From: Streptomyces sp. NBC_00247
Lineage (GTDB): Bacteria; Actinomycetota; Actinomycetes; Streptomycetales; Streptomycetaceae
Direction of reading: 5' to 3'
Length of the DNA: 64,000 nucleotides
NCBI RefSeq assembly: GCF_036188265.1
Contig: NZ_CP108093.1
Span: 3,926,001 to 3,990,000, forward strand
The first letter of the stretch is position 1; every line of letters begins with the position of its first letter. Positions 28,946 through 36,807 of this stretch are shown piece by piece. The translations under genes and the position numbers were made by a program. The notes under the pieces are model-generated. The model did not search any database and had not been told where the DNA came from. It saw only the letters and a list, made by a program, of their open reading frames with translations.

Positions 28946-31462
28946 CTAGTCCTCCGCCAGCTCCGCGACCCCCGTGATCCGGTGCAGCGGATAGGTGCGG
29001 ACCTCGTCGGCGGTGTGGTCGTACGCGGTGACGAAGCCGCCCTCCACCCGCACCGGGGCGATCACGCGCTGGCTGGCGGCGCCTTCCGCGTTGACGTAGC
29101 CGATCCAGAGCGTGGACCCCGTCATGGCTGCGGCCTGGACGGTCGCGAGGGTGTCCGCCGCGGAGGTGCGCGGCAGAGTGCCGGACGGGGCGCCGGACTC
29201 GGCGGCGGGCTCCTTGCGGACCACCGTGGCGGCCGTGTCACCGGCCCGGATGGCCCGTACCGCCGCGCCGAGCAGAGTGTCGTCCGGTACCGGCGGGCCC
29301 TCGGGTACGGGCACGGGGGCGGTACGCGGCGGGGTGCGGCGGGCACCGGCCCGGGTGATCAGGACGTCGCCTTCGGCGGACTCGGCGGCCGGCGCGTAAC
29401 CGAGGTCGCGCAGCCCGTCGAGGAGCGAGGCGGGGTCGGTCTGCGAGGCGAGGACGGTCGGGGCGAGGCGGCGCAGCCGCAGTACGGCCGAGCGCTTGTC
29501 GGCCAGGATCTCGTTGAGTACGGACTCGTCGTCGCAGCGTACGTACGAGGACGCGGCGCCGATCCGGAGGTGGCCGTGGCGCCGGGCCACGTCGTCGATC
29601 AGGTAGGTCAGCGGCTGCGGCACCGGGGTGCGGCTGTGCCGGGCGAGGAAGGCGTGCAGGTCGGAGGCGCTCTGGCCGGCGTCCAGCGCGCGGCGCACCG
29701 AGCCGGGGGTGAAGCGGTAGACCGTCGCGCCGCCCTTCGACTCGACGTCGGCGAGGACGTGCAGGACGTCGGCGAGCGGGCGTTCCAGCGGCCCGGGGGC
29801 GACGGCCGTCAGGTCGGCCTGGAGGAGTACGTGGTCGAGGGGTTCCGGCAGCAGCGGGGCGAGCAGCGCGGCAGCGGCCTCGGCCGGGGTCGCCGATCGG
29901 TCCGCCGGGGTGCCCGTGCTCCCGGGCACGGGCGGGAGCAGCGCGCGGGCCTGGGAGGAGAGGGCGCCGCGGCCGGTGATGCCGAGGAGTTCGGCCTCGT
30001 TGACCGTCCACAGCGCGATACGCGACCGCAGGTCGGCGGTGTTGCTCGCGCTCTCCTGCGCGGGGTGGACCTCGCCGCGCGAGCCGCCGCGCAACGGGCG
30101 CTCCCAGCGCAGCCGGGTGAGCAGGGTCGCGGGGTCGGGAGCGGTGCCCGGCGGCAGCGCGGCGAAGAGGGCGAGCACCCGGCGGCGCACGTCGGGGGCG
30201 GTGGAGCGGTCGAGTTCGGGGCCGAGCGCGGACAGGGCACGGCCCTTGGCGTCCTGGCCGCCGACCAGACCGGCGGTGCGGGTGGCCGCCAGCCAGGCGA
30301 GCGCGAGACGTGTCCACCGCTGGGCGGCGGGGAGTTCGAGCCAGTCGTCGTACGCGGGCGTGGCGCCGTAGTGCTCGTCGCTCTCGCCGTCCGCGGCCAG
30401 CAGACCGGTGGCGTAGGCGAGTTCGACCCAGAACGCGGCGACCGGCTCCGTCGTGTCGAGGGCGCTCGCGACCCGCTTGAGCTCGCGCACGCTCAGCCCA
30501 CCGGAACGCAGCACGGTGGGCCCGCCGCCGTTCCACAGCTTCAGCAGGTCCTCGACGGTGGACAGGGCGAGGAACGCCTGTCCGGCCGCGGCTCTGTCCA
30601 CAGCCTGTGGATCGCGGTCGGCGACCGACTGGACGACCGGTGGCAGCGGCTCCGGTACCCGGTGGGCGCGCCCGGCCCGCAGATGCAGGGCCGCCTCGCG
30701 CGGCAGCACGACGGTGCGCGCCGACACCGGGAGCAGCAGACCGCGGTCGCGCAGCCAGCGGACGGGCGGGGTCGGGTTCGGCGTGATCTCGCCGTACGGC
30801 GGCCCCCACACCAGCCGGTCCAGCACCGACAGCGCCTCCACGGGCGCGGAGTCCAGCAGGTCCGCCATGCGCGTGCGGTCGGTGAAGAGGGCGGTGAGCG
30901 CGGCGACGGCGGAGACCGGGTCGTGGGTCGCGTGGAGTCCGGCGGCCGTCAGGATCTCCTGGAGCCGGCCCGGCGACATCCCGGCGGTGGCCTCGGCGAC
31001 GGTCGGCCCGAGTCCGGTGGGGGAGGGGTGCTGCGGCGACGGCGCGAGCAGCTCCCGGGCGGTGCGCACCAGGTGCAGCCGCTCGTCCTCGCCCCAGACC
31101 AGGGCCTGTTCGCGCAGGGTCGCCAGGGCGCCCGGCAGTGCCGCCGTGATCGCGGCCCCGGTGCTGTCGTGGTGGGCGCCGTCGTCCTGACCGTCGCCGG
31201 TCAGCAGCCGCAGCAGTGTGTCGTACGGGGCCGGGTCGGGGGCCACCGCGAGGGCCTCGGCGGTCTGCAGCGCGAACCGGTCGAGGTGTTCGAGCGCGCG
31301 CACCACGGAAGCCCGGGTGCCCGCCCGGGTGGCGAGCTGGGTGATGTCGCCCGGCACCGGCGTGAGCAGGTCGGGACGGGCGCGCAGCAGCCCGGCAAGC
31401 GCTTCGTCGCCGCGGACACGCAGAGCTTCGGCGAGCGTGCGCGGTGGTGTGGTCGTCCCCAT
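28946..31462 (-). CDS. Helicase-associated protein with WYL-like C-terminus (XPB partner)
   Basis: An 838-residue protein of the actinobacterial family that pairs with XPB-type helicase (in Mycobacterium tuberculosis Rv0862c beside ercc3). The N-terminal part has winged-helix-like repeats; the middle LLQADLTAVAPGPL block and the end GSTLWIGYVNAEGAASQR...YDHTADEVRTYPLHRI resemble helicase-C/WYL folds. No helicase ATP motif is seen, so it probably works as a co-factor. ATG 31462 was chosen over a longer frame to 31603, because that extension overlaps the divergent gene and its promoter. Confidence 0.82.
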   Translation of the reverse strand: MGTTTPPRTLAEALRVRGDEALAGLLRARPDLLTPVPGDITQLATRAGTRASVVRALEHLDRFALQTAEALAVAPDPAPYDTLLRLLTGDGQDDGAHHDSTGAAITAALPGALATLREQALVWGEDERLHLVRTARELLAPSPQHPSPTGLGPTVAEATAGMSPGRLQEILTAAGLHATHDPVSAVAALTALFTDRTRMADLLDSAPVEALSVLDRLVWGPPYGEITPNPTPPVRWLRDRGLLLPVSARTVVLPREAALHLRAGRAHRVPEPLPPVVQSVADRDPQAVDRAAAGQAFLALSTVEDLLKLWNGGGPTVLRSGGLSVRELKRVASALDTTEPVAAFWVELAYATGLLAADGESDEHYGATPAYDDWLELPAAQRWTRLALAWLAATRTAGLVGGQDAKGRALSALGPELDRSTAPDVRRRVLALFAALPPGTAPDPATLLTRLRWERPLRGGSRGEVHPAQESASNTADLRSRIALWTVNEAELLGITGRGALSSQARALLPPVPGSTGTPADRSATPAEAAAALLAPLLPEPLDHVLLQADLTAVAPGPLERPLADVLHVLADVESKGGATVYRFTPGSVRRALDAGQSASDLHAFLARHSRTPVPQPLTYLIDDVARRHGHLRIGAASSYVRCDDESVLNEILADKRSAVLRLRRLAPTVLASQTDPASLLDGLRDLGYAPAAESAEGDVLITRAGARRTPPRTAPVPVPEGPPVPDDTLLGAAVRAIRAGDTAATVVRKEPAAESGAPSGTLPRTSAADTLATVQAAAMTGSTLWIGYVNAEGAASQRVIAPVRVEGGFVTAYDHTADEVRTYPLHRITGVAELAED

Positions 31463-31534
31463 CCGTCCCACGGTAGCCCCTGGAACGCTACGGTCGGAGC
31501 AGGTCAGCCGGAGGGAACCGAGGGGACGGGCCAC
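31463..31534. promoter_or_regulatory. Divergent promoter region
   Basis: The 72 bases between two divergent starts contain ACGGTAGC...GCTACGGT, an inverted pair that gives TAC-GGT/TACCGT -10-like boxes on both strands. The two promoters likely overlap, so one regulator could control both genes. Confidence 0.35.
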
Positions 31535-32833
31535 GTGGGGATCGAGAGCGACCAGCTCGTCTACGAGTTCTTGAGCCGTGTCGGGGACCTGGCGCAGCGA
31601 CAACAGCTGTCCTCAGGAGCCCGGATGAGGCTCGTCGCGCAGGTGCGCGACGATATCGAGAAGCAGCGCGGGAAGACCGGGGCGAACTCGCCCGCCGCCG
31701 TGCGGCGCATCATCGGACGCCTCGGAGATCCGGGCGAACTGGTGGCCGCCGCCGTCGAGTCGGCGGAGGGCGGGGAACCCGTACCGCCCTCGGCACCGCT
31801 GCCGCCGCCGCGTTCGGCAACCCCCACGAGGGAAACGGCGTACGACTCCGACGACGCCCCGGCAGGACCCGTGGCGGCGCCCCGGCGCGGGGTGTTCCGG
31901 CCCCGGCCCGCCGCCGAGGAGCTCTCCGGGGCGGGCGGCACGGACGCGGAGCGCGGCGAGGCGGGATCACGGTGGGGCGCGTCGCCGTTCCGCAAGGGCC
32001 GGGGCGGAGGCCGGGATACGGAGTCGGCGGAGTCGGCGGAAGCGGCGCACGGGCCGGGCGGGACGGCCGGGCCGAGCGGGATCGACTGGGCGGCGGAGAC
32101 CGGGGACTCCGGCTACTGGCCCGATCCGTCCGCCCCGCACGTGATCGGCCTGGACCGGCTCGGCGACACCGTGGGCGAACGCGAGTGGTGGCGGGTCGAG
32201 CCGGGCCCGTTCGGCGAGTTCGGCGACGGCGTGCGGGTACCGGGGTTCACCGGCGGGGTGGAGATCCCCGCCCTGCTGAAGCCGCCGCCCCGCCCTCGCG
32301 AGGACGGCGCGGGAGGCGATCCGGACACGGCGGACGGAACGGATGAGGCGGACGGTGCCGAAGGCGCGCCGGGTGGTGCCCCGGCCGCCGCCCCGGAGCC
32401 CGTACGCCGGCGCCTTCCGCTGCCCCGACTGCGCCGCCGTGCCCCGGCGCCCGCGCCCGCGCCCGCCGCGCCCGCCGCCGCCCCGGCCGGGCGCCGGCTC
32501 GGGAGCCCGGTGCTCCTGATCGCCGCCGCGCTGCTGGTCGCCGGAGCGGTGATCGGCTCGTGGCTGGCCCTCGCCGGTGGCTGGCTGCTCGCCTACAGCT
32601 CCCGCACGCTCTCCCGGGCCGAGGCGAAGTGGGCCGCCCTGGGGCTGCCCGGGGTGGTCGCCGCGGGGGCCGTGGTGTGGGTCTGGGGCAGGATGCGCGG
32701 GCGCTGGGGCGAGCCGATCGCCGAGGGCGCGATGGGCGACGTCCTGACGGGTCTGTGGCCGGTGGCGCTCCGCACGGCGGCGGTGGCCTCCGCCGTGTAC
32801 CTGGTGTGGCGGGCGCGCCGGGCCCGCGGCTGA
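31535..32833 (+). CDS. Membrane protein with HAAS-like N-terminal domain
   Basis: A 432-residue protein. The first 75 residues (YEFLSRVGDLAQRQQLSSG ... RIIGRLGDPGELVAAAV) look like the HAAS/DUF1700 helical domain that binds PadR-type regulators, a resemblance only. A long disordered, acidic and Pro-rich middle follows, then Arg/Pro stretches, and two or three membrane helices near 320-430. GTG 31535 follows AGGGGACGG. It is divergent from the helicase partner gene. A role in signalling at the membrane is possible. Confidence 0.7.
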   Translation: MGIESDQLVYEFLSRVGDLAQRQQLSSGARMRLVAQVRDDIEKQRGKTGANSPAAVRRIIGRLGDPGELVAAAVESAEGGEPVPPSAPLPPPRSATPTRETAYDSDDAPAGPVAAPRRGVFRPRPAAEELSGAGGTDAERGEAGSRWGASPFRKGRGGGRDTESAESAEAAHGPGGTAGPSGIDWAAETGDSGYWPDPSAPHVIGLDRLGDTVGEREWWRVEPGPFGEFGDGVRVPGFTGGVEIPALLKPPPRPREDGAGGDPDTADGTDEADGAEGAPGGAPAAAPEPVRRRLPLPRLRRRAPAPAPAPAAPAAAPAGRRLGSPVLLIAAALLVAGAVIGSWLALAGGWLLAYSSRTLSRAEAKWAALGLPGVVAAGAVVWVWGRMRGRWGEPIAEGAMGDVLTGLWPVALRTAAVASAVYLVWRARRARG

Positions 32834-32899
32834 GCACGGCGGGCCCGGGCCCGCCCGCCGCCCGCCCGCCCCGGCACGGGGTCCGGACGGGTCGGCACA

Positions 32900-33547
32900 A
32901 TGGCAGACATGGCTTCGCACATCTCTTCGCACACGCTGACGGTCGGATTCGACCTCGACATGACGCTCATCGACTCCCGGGCCGGCATCAAGGCCAACTA
33001 CCTGGCCCTCTCGGCGGAGACCGGTGTGCCCATCGACGCCGATCTCGTGGTCAGCAGGCTGGGGCCGCCCGTGGACGAGGAGCTCACGAACTGGTTCCGC
33101 GCCGACCGGGTGGCCGTGGTCGCCGACCGGTACAGGGAGACCTATCCGCGCCACGCGATCGTCCCGACCACCGCCATGCCCGGGGCCCGCGCGGCCATCG
33201 AAGCGGTGCAGGCGCTGGGCGGCCGGGCGATCGTCGTCACCGCGAAGTTCCAGCCCAACGCCGAACTCCACTGCACCCACCTCGGCCTCACCCCGGACCT
33301 GGTCATCGGCGACCTCTGGGCGGAGCAGAAGGGCAAGGCGCTGCTCGCCGAGGGCGCGCAGGTCTACGTCGGCGACCACGTCGGGGACGTACGCGGGGCG
33401 CGGGTCGCCGGGGCCGTGTCGGTCGGCGTGGCCACGGGCCCGTGCGACGCCGAGGAGCTGCGCGCCGCGGGCGCCGACGTGGTGCTGACCGACCTCACGT
33501 CCTTCCCGGCCTGGCTGCGGGAGTACGAGGCCCGGCGCACGGCCTGA
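32900..33547 (+). CDS. HAD family phosphatase
   Basis: A 215-residue haloacid dehalogenase-type hydrolase. The nucleophile motif is GFDLDMTLID (Asp18 and Asp20), motif II IVVTAKF, motif III Lys in EQKGKAL, and motif IV VGDHVGDVRGA. It removes phosphate from a small metabolite; a phosphoglycolate-phosphatase-like cap is present. The start could be ATG 32900 or ATG 32909. A perfect palindrome GGCGGGCCCGGGCCCGCC (32838-32855) lies in the gap before it. Confidence 0.9.
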   Translation: MADMASHISSHTLTVGFDLDMTLIDSRAGIKANYLALSAETGVPIDADLVVSRLGPPVDEELTNWFRADRVAVVADRYRETYPRHAIVPTTAMPGARAAIEAVQALGGRAIVVTAKFQPNAELHCTHLGLTPDLVIGDLWAEQKGKALLAEGAQVYVGDHVGDVRGARVAGAVSVGVATGPCDAEELRAAGADVVLTDLTSFPAWLREYEARRTA

Positions 33548-33592
33548 CGTTCCGGGTACGGGGCTCCACGCCCGGGACCCCAGGGACCGCTG

Positions 33593-33767
33593 GGCCGTGT
33601 CGTGAAGGTCCCGCCCGTCCGGCGACGCCCGGCACGCACGCTCGCCGCGTGGTCGGGGTCGCCCCGACGCATCCGGTATCGGGGCGACCCTCCGCCTCGC
33701 GATCGCACGCACCGGACGCCGCCGGACCCGCCCTCCGGGCGGACAGCGCTCCGTTCACACCACGGCC
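33593..33767. mobile_element. Short transposon-like (MITE-like) element, copy A of the intergenic repeat
   Basis: The 175-base segment has 17-bp ends that are imperfect inverted repeats (GGCCGTGTCGTGAAGGT left; the right end reads GGCCGTGGTGTGAACGG on the other strand; 13 of 17 match). Left flank plus end share GACCGCTGGGCCGTGTC exactly with 2866-2882. Inside, 33644-33720 matches the repeat at 18493-18568, and GGGTCGCCCCGA / TCGGGGCGACCC (33656-33690) forms a perfect hairpin that would also work as a bidirectional terminator. It codes for nothing. Confidence 0.5.
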
Positions 33768-33785
33768 AGGGCCGTCGGGACCCGG

Positions 33786-34025
33786 CTACGAGCGGCTCGC
33801 GGCCCGCTTCGGCGAGTTCGACCACACCGAGCGGACCACGCCCGCGGCGGCGATCAGGAAACCCACCCCCATGAGCATGCAGACCGCGTACGCGATCGAC
33901 GGGAAGGGGTCGGTTCCGAGGAACAGTGGGGCCACCGTGACCAGCGTGGCGAGTGCGCCGACGAAGAAGACGACCGCGCCGATCCGGACCAGCTGGTCGC
34001 CCGCGCCTGAAGGAGTAGTGCTCAC
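33786..34025 (-). CDS. Small two-helix membrane protein
   Basis: A 79-residue protein with two membrane segments (IGAVVFFVGALATLVTVAPL and AYAVCMLMGVGFLIAAAGVV). It is a conserved streptomycete type of unknown function. GTG 34025 (STTPSGAG) is preferred over ATG 34055, as the shorter form leaves the basic/hydrophobic topology intact and fits its relatives. It is divergent from the cold-shock protein gene. Confidence 0.7.
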   Translation of the reverse strand: MSTTPSGAGDQLVRIGAVVFFVGALATLVTVAPLFLGTDPFPSIAYAVCMLMGVGFLIAAAGVVRSVWSNSPKRAASRS

Positions 34026-34194
34026 CCCGCAAGGGTAGTTCCCGCTGCGAGACATTGGCCCGGCGACGTCTTGTCCCGGGCCCAGGGGCCACTAGCCTGA
34101 AGATCGGCGGGTCCTCGCGACCCGCTCTCCTGCTGTACGGAGCCGTTTCCCGGCGGCTTCCCGCGCATCGACGAGCGACGAGGACGAGGACGAA

Positions 34195-34578
34195 GTGCCC
34201 ACCGGCAAAGTCAAGTGGTTCAACAACGAGAAGGGCTTCGGCTTCCTCTCCCGTGACGACGGCGCGGACGTGTTCGTCCACTCGTCGGTCCTGCCCGCCG
34301 GGGTCGAGGGGCTCAAGCCGGGCCAGCGGGTCGAGTTCGGTGTGGTGGCCGGACAGCGCGGTGACCAGGCGCTTTCCGTCACGATCCTCGATCCGACGCC
34401 GTCCGTCGCGGCGGCCCAGCGCCGCAAGCCGGACGAGCTGGCGTCGATCGTCCAGGACCTGACGACGGTCCTGGAGAACATCACGCCGCTGCTGGAGCGG
34501 GGCCGCTACCCGGACAAGGCGTCCGGCGCGAAGATCGCCGGCCTGCTGCGCGCGGTCGCCGATCAGCTCGACGTGTGA
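34195..34578 (+). CDS. Cold-shock domain protein with C-terminal extension
   Basis: A 127-residue protein: an N-terminal cold-shock domain (1-66; KGFGFLS and VFVHSSVL) and a 60-residue C-terminal helical extension (KPDELASIVQDLTTVLENITPLLERG). The first part binds RNA; the extension is typical of longer actinobacterial CspB-type proteins and may mediate dimers. The GTG 34195 follows GAGGACGAA. It is convergent with mqnD across a strong terminator. Confidence 0.9.
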   Translation: MPTGKVKWFNNEKGFGFLSRDDGADVFVHSSVLPAGVEGLKPGQRVEFGVVAGQRGDQALSVTILDPTPSVAAAQRRKPDELASIVQDLTTVLENITPLLERGRYPDKASGAKIAGLLRAVADQLDV

Positions 34579-34620
34579 GCGAACGCCATCCGGTACGGCG
34601 GCCCACCGCCCGTACCCCCG

Positions 34621-34671
34621 CAGACACGCCGACGGCGGCCCCTTCCCGGGGCCGCCGTCGGCGCGTGTCTG
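34621..34671. terminator. Bidirectional terminator
   Basis: A long stem (CAGACACGC...GCGTGTCTG) of about 22 bp with one 2-base bulge, closing over CGGGG-type pairs, between the cold-shock gene and mqnD. Confidence 0.8.
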
Positions 34672-34682
34672 GCCAAAAACCG

Positions 34683-35573
34683 CTACGGCTGCGCGGGGAA
34701 GGCCAGCGCGTCCGGCGCGAGGGCCGGGACCAGCCCTTCCGCCGCGGCGCGCGTGAGCAGCCCCCGGATCGCCGCGTAGCCGTCCTCGCCGAGGTCGGCG
34801 GTGAACTCGTTGACGTACAGCCCGATGTGCTGGTCGGCGACGGCCGGGTCCATCTCCTGGGCGTGCGCGAGGACGTAACCGCGGGAGACCTCGGGGTCGT
34901 CCCAGGCCATGCGGACCGAGGTGCGGATGGCGTCGGCGAGCGCGTGCAGCTTCTCCGCGCCCAGCGAGCGCTTCGCGATGATCGCGCCCAGCGGGATCGG
35001 CAGCCCGGTGGTGGACTCCCAGTGCTGCCCCATGTCGGCGAGGTTGTGCAGGCCGTAGTTCTGGTACGTGAAACGGGCCTCGTGGATGACGAGTCCGCCG
35101 TCCACCTTCCCGTCACGCACCGCGGGCATGATCTCGTCGAACGGCATGACGACGATCTCGCCGACCCCGCCCGGCAGGGTCTGTGCGGCCCAGAGGCGGA
35201 AGAGCAGATAGGCGGTGGAGCGCTCGCTCGGTACGGCGACCGTCTTGCCGGTCAGGTCGGTGCCCGGCTCGCGGGTCAGGACGAGCGGGCCGCAGCCACG
35301 CCCCAGCGCGCCGCCGCACGGCAGCAGCGCGTACTCCTCCAAGACCCACGGCAGCACCGCGTAACTGACCTTCAGCACGTCGCCCTCGCCGCGCTCGGCG
35401 AGGCCGTTGGTGATGTCGATGTCCGCGAAGGTGACGTCGATCGGGGTGGCGCCGGGGACCCGGCCGTGCGCCAGCGCCTCGAAGACGAAGGTGTCGTTGG
35501 GGCAGGGGGAGAAGGAGATCTTCAGCGCGGCGTCCGTGCCGGTAGCGGCGGCGCCGTCAGTCGTTGCGGTCAT
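34683..35573 (-). CDS. mqnD: 1,4-dihydroxy-6-naphthoate synthase
   Basis: A 296-residue periplasmic-binding-fold enzyme, standard length. It has SFSPCPNDTFVFEAL, the strand VAVPSERSTAYLLFRLW, and VIHEARFTYQNYGL with the catalytic His region. MqnD turns cyclic dehypoxanthinyl futalosine into 1,4-dihydroxy-6-naphthoate in the futalosine route to menaquinone, which Streptomyces uses in place of the Men route. ATG 35573 overlaps the mqnB 3' end by 17 bases, so the two are an operon. Confidence 0.94.
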   Translation of the reverse strand: MTATTDGAAATGTDAALKISFSPCPNDTFVFEALAHGRVPGATPIDVTFADIDITNGLAERGEGDVLKVSYAVLPWVLEEYALLPCGGALGRGCGPLVLTREPGTDLTGKTVAVPSERSTAYLLFRLWAAQTLPGGVGEIVVMPFDEIMPAVRDGKVDGGLVIHEARFTYQNYGLHNLADMGQHWESTTGLPIPLGAIIAKRSLGAEKLHALADAIRTSVRMAWDDPEVSRGYVLAHAQEMDPAVADQHIGLYVNEFTADLGEDGYAAIRGLLTRAAAEGLVPALAPDALAFPAQP

Positions 35574-36252
35574 GGTGGGTCCAACCTTCCAGTACGGGGA
35601 TGAGCTTCCCGAAGGCTCCGGTGAGCGCGGCCAGGGCGTCGCCGATGCGCCAGGCGTCCCGGTCGCGCGGGCCGACCGGGTTCGACACGGCCCGGATCTC
35701 CAGCACCGGCAGACCGAGCGAGCCGGCCGCCTCGGCGACCCCGAACCCCTCCATCGCCTCGGCGAGGGCGCCGGGGTGGGCGGCCAGCAGGGCGGCGGCG
35801 CGCTCCGCACCGCCGGTCACGGTGGACACGGTCAGCACGGTGCCGGTCGCCGCGCCGGTCGCGGCGGCGGCCTCCCGCACCAGGGAGCGGGGCGGCACAT
35901 GGAGTACCCGGCCGAAGCCGAGTCCGGTGACGGGGACGAAGCCCTCGGGCGTGTCGGCGCCCAGGTCGGCGGCGACGATGCCGCTCGCCACGACGAGGGA
36001 GCCGACGGGTGCGGCGGGCGCGAACCCGCCGCCGATCCCGGCCGACACGACGAGGTCGTACGGGCCGGAGGCCAGGGCGAACGCGGTGGCCGCGGCGGCG
36101 GCGGCCGGGCCGACCCCGCCCGCCAGCACGTCCAGCGGGCCGGTGCGGTGCACCTCGGCACCGGGCACCGTACGCACCTCGGGAGCCTCCCCGGACGCGC
36201 GTGTGACCGCGTCCCGTTCGGCGGGAACAGCGGTCACGACGAGCACACGCAC
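35557..36252 (-). CDS. mqnB: Futalosine hydrolase
   Basis: A 231-residue nucleosidase of the MTA/SAH nucleosidase fold: VVTAVPAERDAV at the start, VSAGIGGGF, and EAMEGFGVAEAA with the substrate-ribose Glu. It removes hypoxanthine from futalosine in menaquinone synthesis. GTG 36252 has GGAGGA about 10 bases upstream. It overlaps mqnD, and the rest of the pathway (mqnA, mqnC) is not in this window. Confidence 0.92.
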   Translation of the reverse strand: MRVLVVTAVPAERDAVTRASGEAPEVRTVPGAEVHRTGPLDVLAGGVGPAAAAAATAFALASGPYDLVVSAGIGGGFAPAAPVGSLVVASGIVAADLGADTPEGFVPVTGLGFGRVLHVPPRSLVREAAAATGAATGTVLTVSTVTGGAERAAALLAAHPGALAEAMEGFGVAEAAGSLGLPVLEIRAVSNPVGPRDRDAWRIGDALAALTGAFGKLIPVLEGWTHHDRND

Positions 36253-36300
36253 GGGAAAGGATTCCTCCGACGAGCTACGAGGAAGGGGACGGAACGCGGA

Positions 36301-36780
36301 TCAGTCGCTCTTCTTGAGCTTGAAGTGCCAGATGCCGATGAGCTTCGAACCGTCGGTCTCGACCACGCTGACCTGGGTTTCGTTGCTCGTCTCGCCGGTC
36401 TGGCTGGAGAAGAACGCGCTGCCGGTGATCGAACGGTAGGTCCGCTTGTACGGCTCCTGCTCGGCCTGCTGACCGTCGATGAAGAGCGTCCAGCCGTTGT
36501 CGGCGACCTCCGGGTCGACGCCGAAGCGGACCCGGTCGTCCATGGCGACGTCGATCGACTTGTCGGCCTTCTTGTTCAGGCAGCCCTGGATCAACGACTC
36601 CTTGATGGGATCGCCGTCGTTGTAGCAGGCGGCCTCGGTCGACACCGAGGTCGTACCGACCGTCACGGTGGCGAGCGGCGTCGGCTTGTCGCAGGCGGAC
36701 AGGACGAGGAGTCCCGCGGACACGGCACCAAGAGCGACGCCGATTCGACGGCTCTTACCTGAGAAGAACGCAACGGTCAT
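36301..36780 (-). CDS. DUF2771 lipoprotein
   Basis: A 159-residue protein with an export signal ending in the lipobox LVLSAC (Cys30), so it should be lipid-anchored on the outer side of the membrane. The rest is a DUF2771 beta domain with two cysteines (CYNDG, GCLNK). Function is unknown. It lies 48 bases past the mqnB start on the same strand and may share its promoter. Confidence 0.85.
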   Translation of the reverse strand: MTVAFFSGKSRRIGVALGAVSAGLLVLSACDKPTPLATVTVGTTSVSTEAACYNDGDPIKESLIQGCLNKKADKSIDVAMDDRVRFGVDPEVADNGWTLFIDGQQAEQEPYKRTYRSITGSAFFSSQTGETSNETQVSVVETDGSKLIGIWHFKLKKSD

Positions 36781-36807
36781 GGGCCGAAGGCTATCGGTCG
36801 CTCCGCT

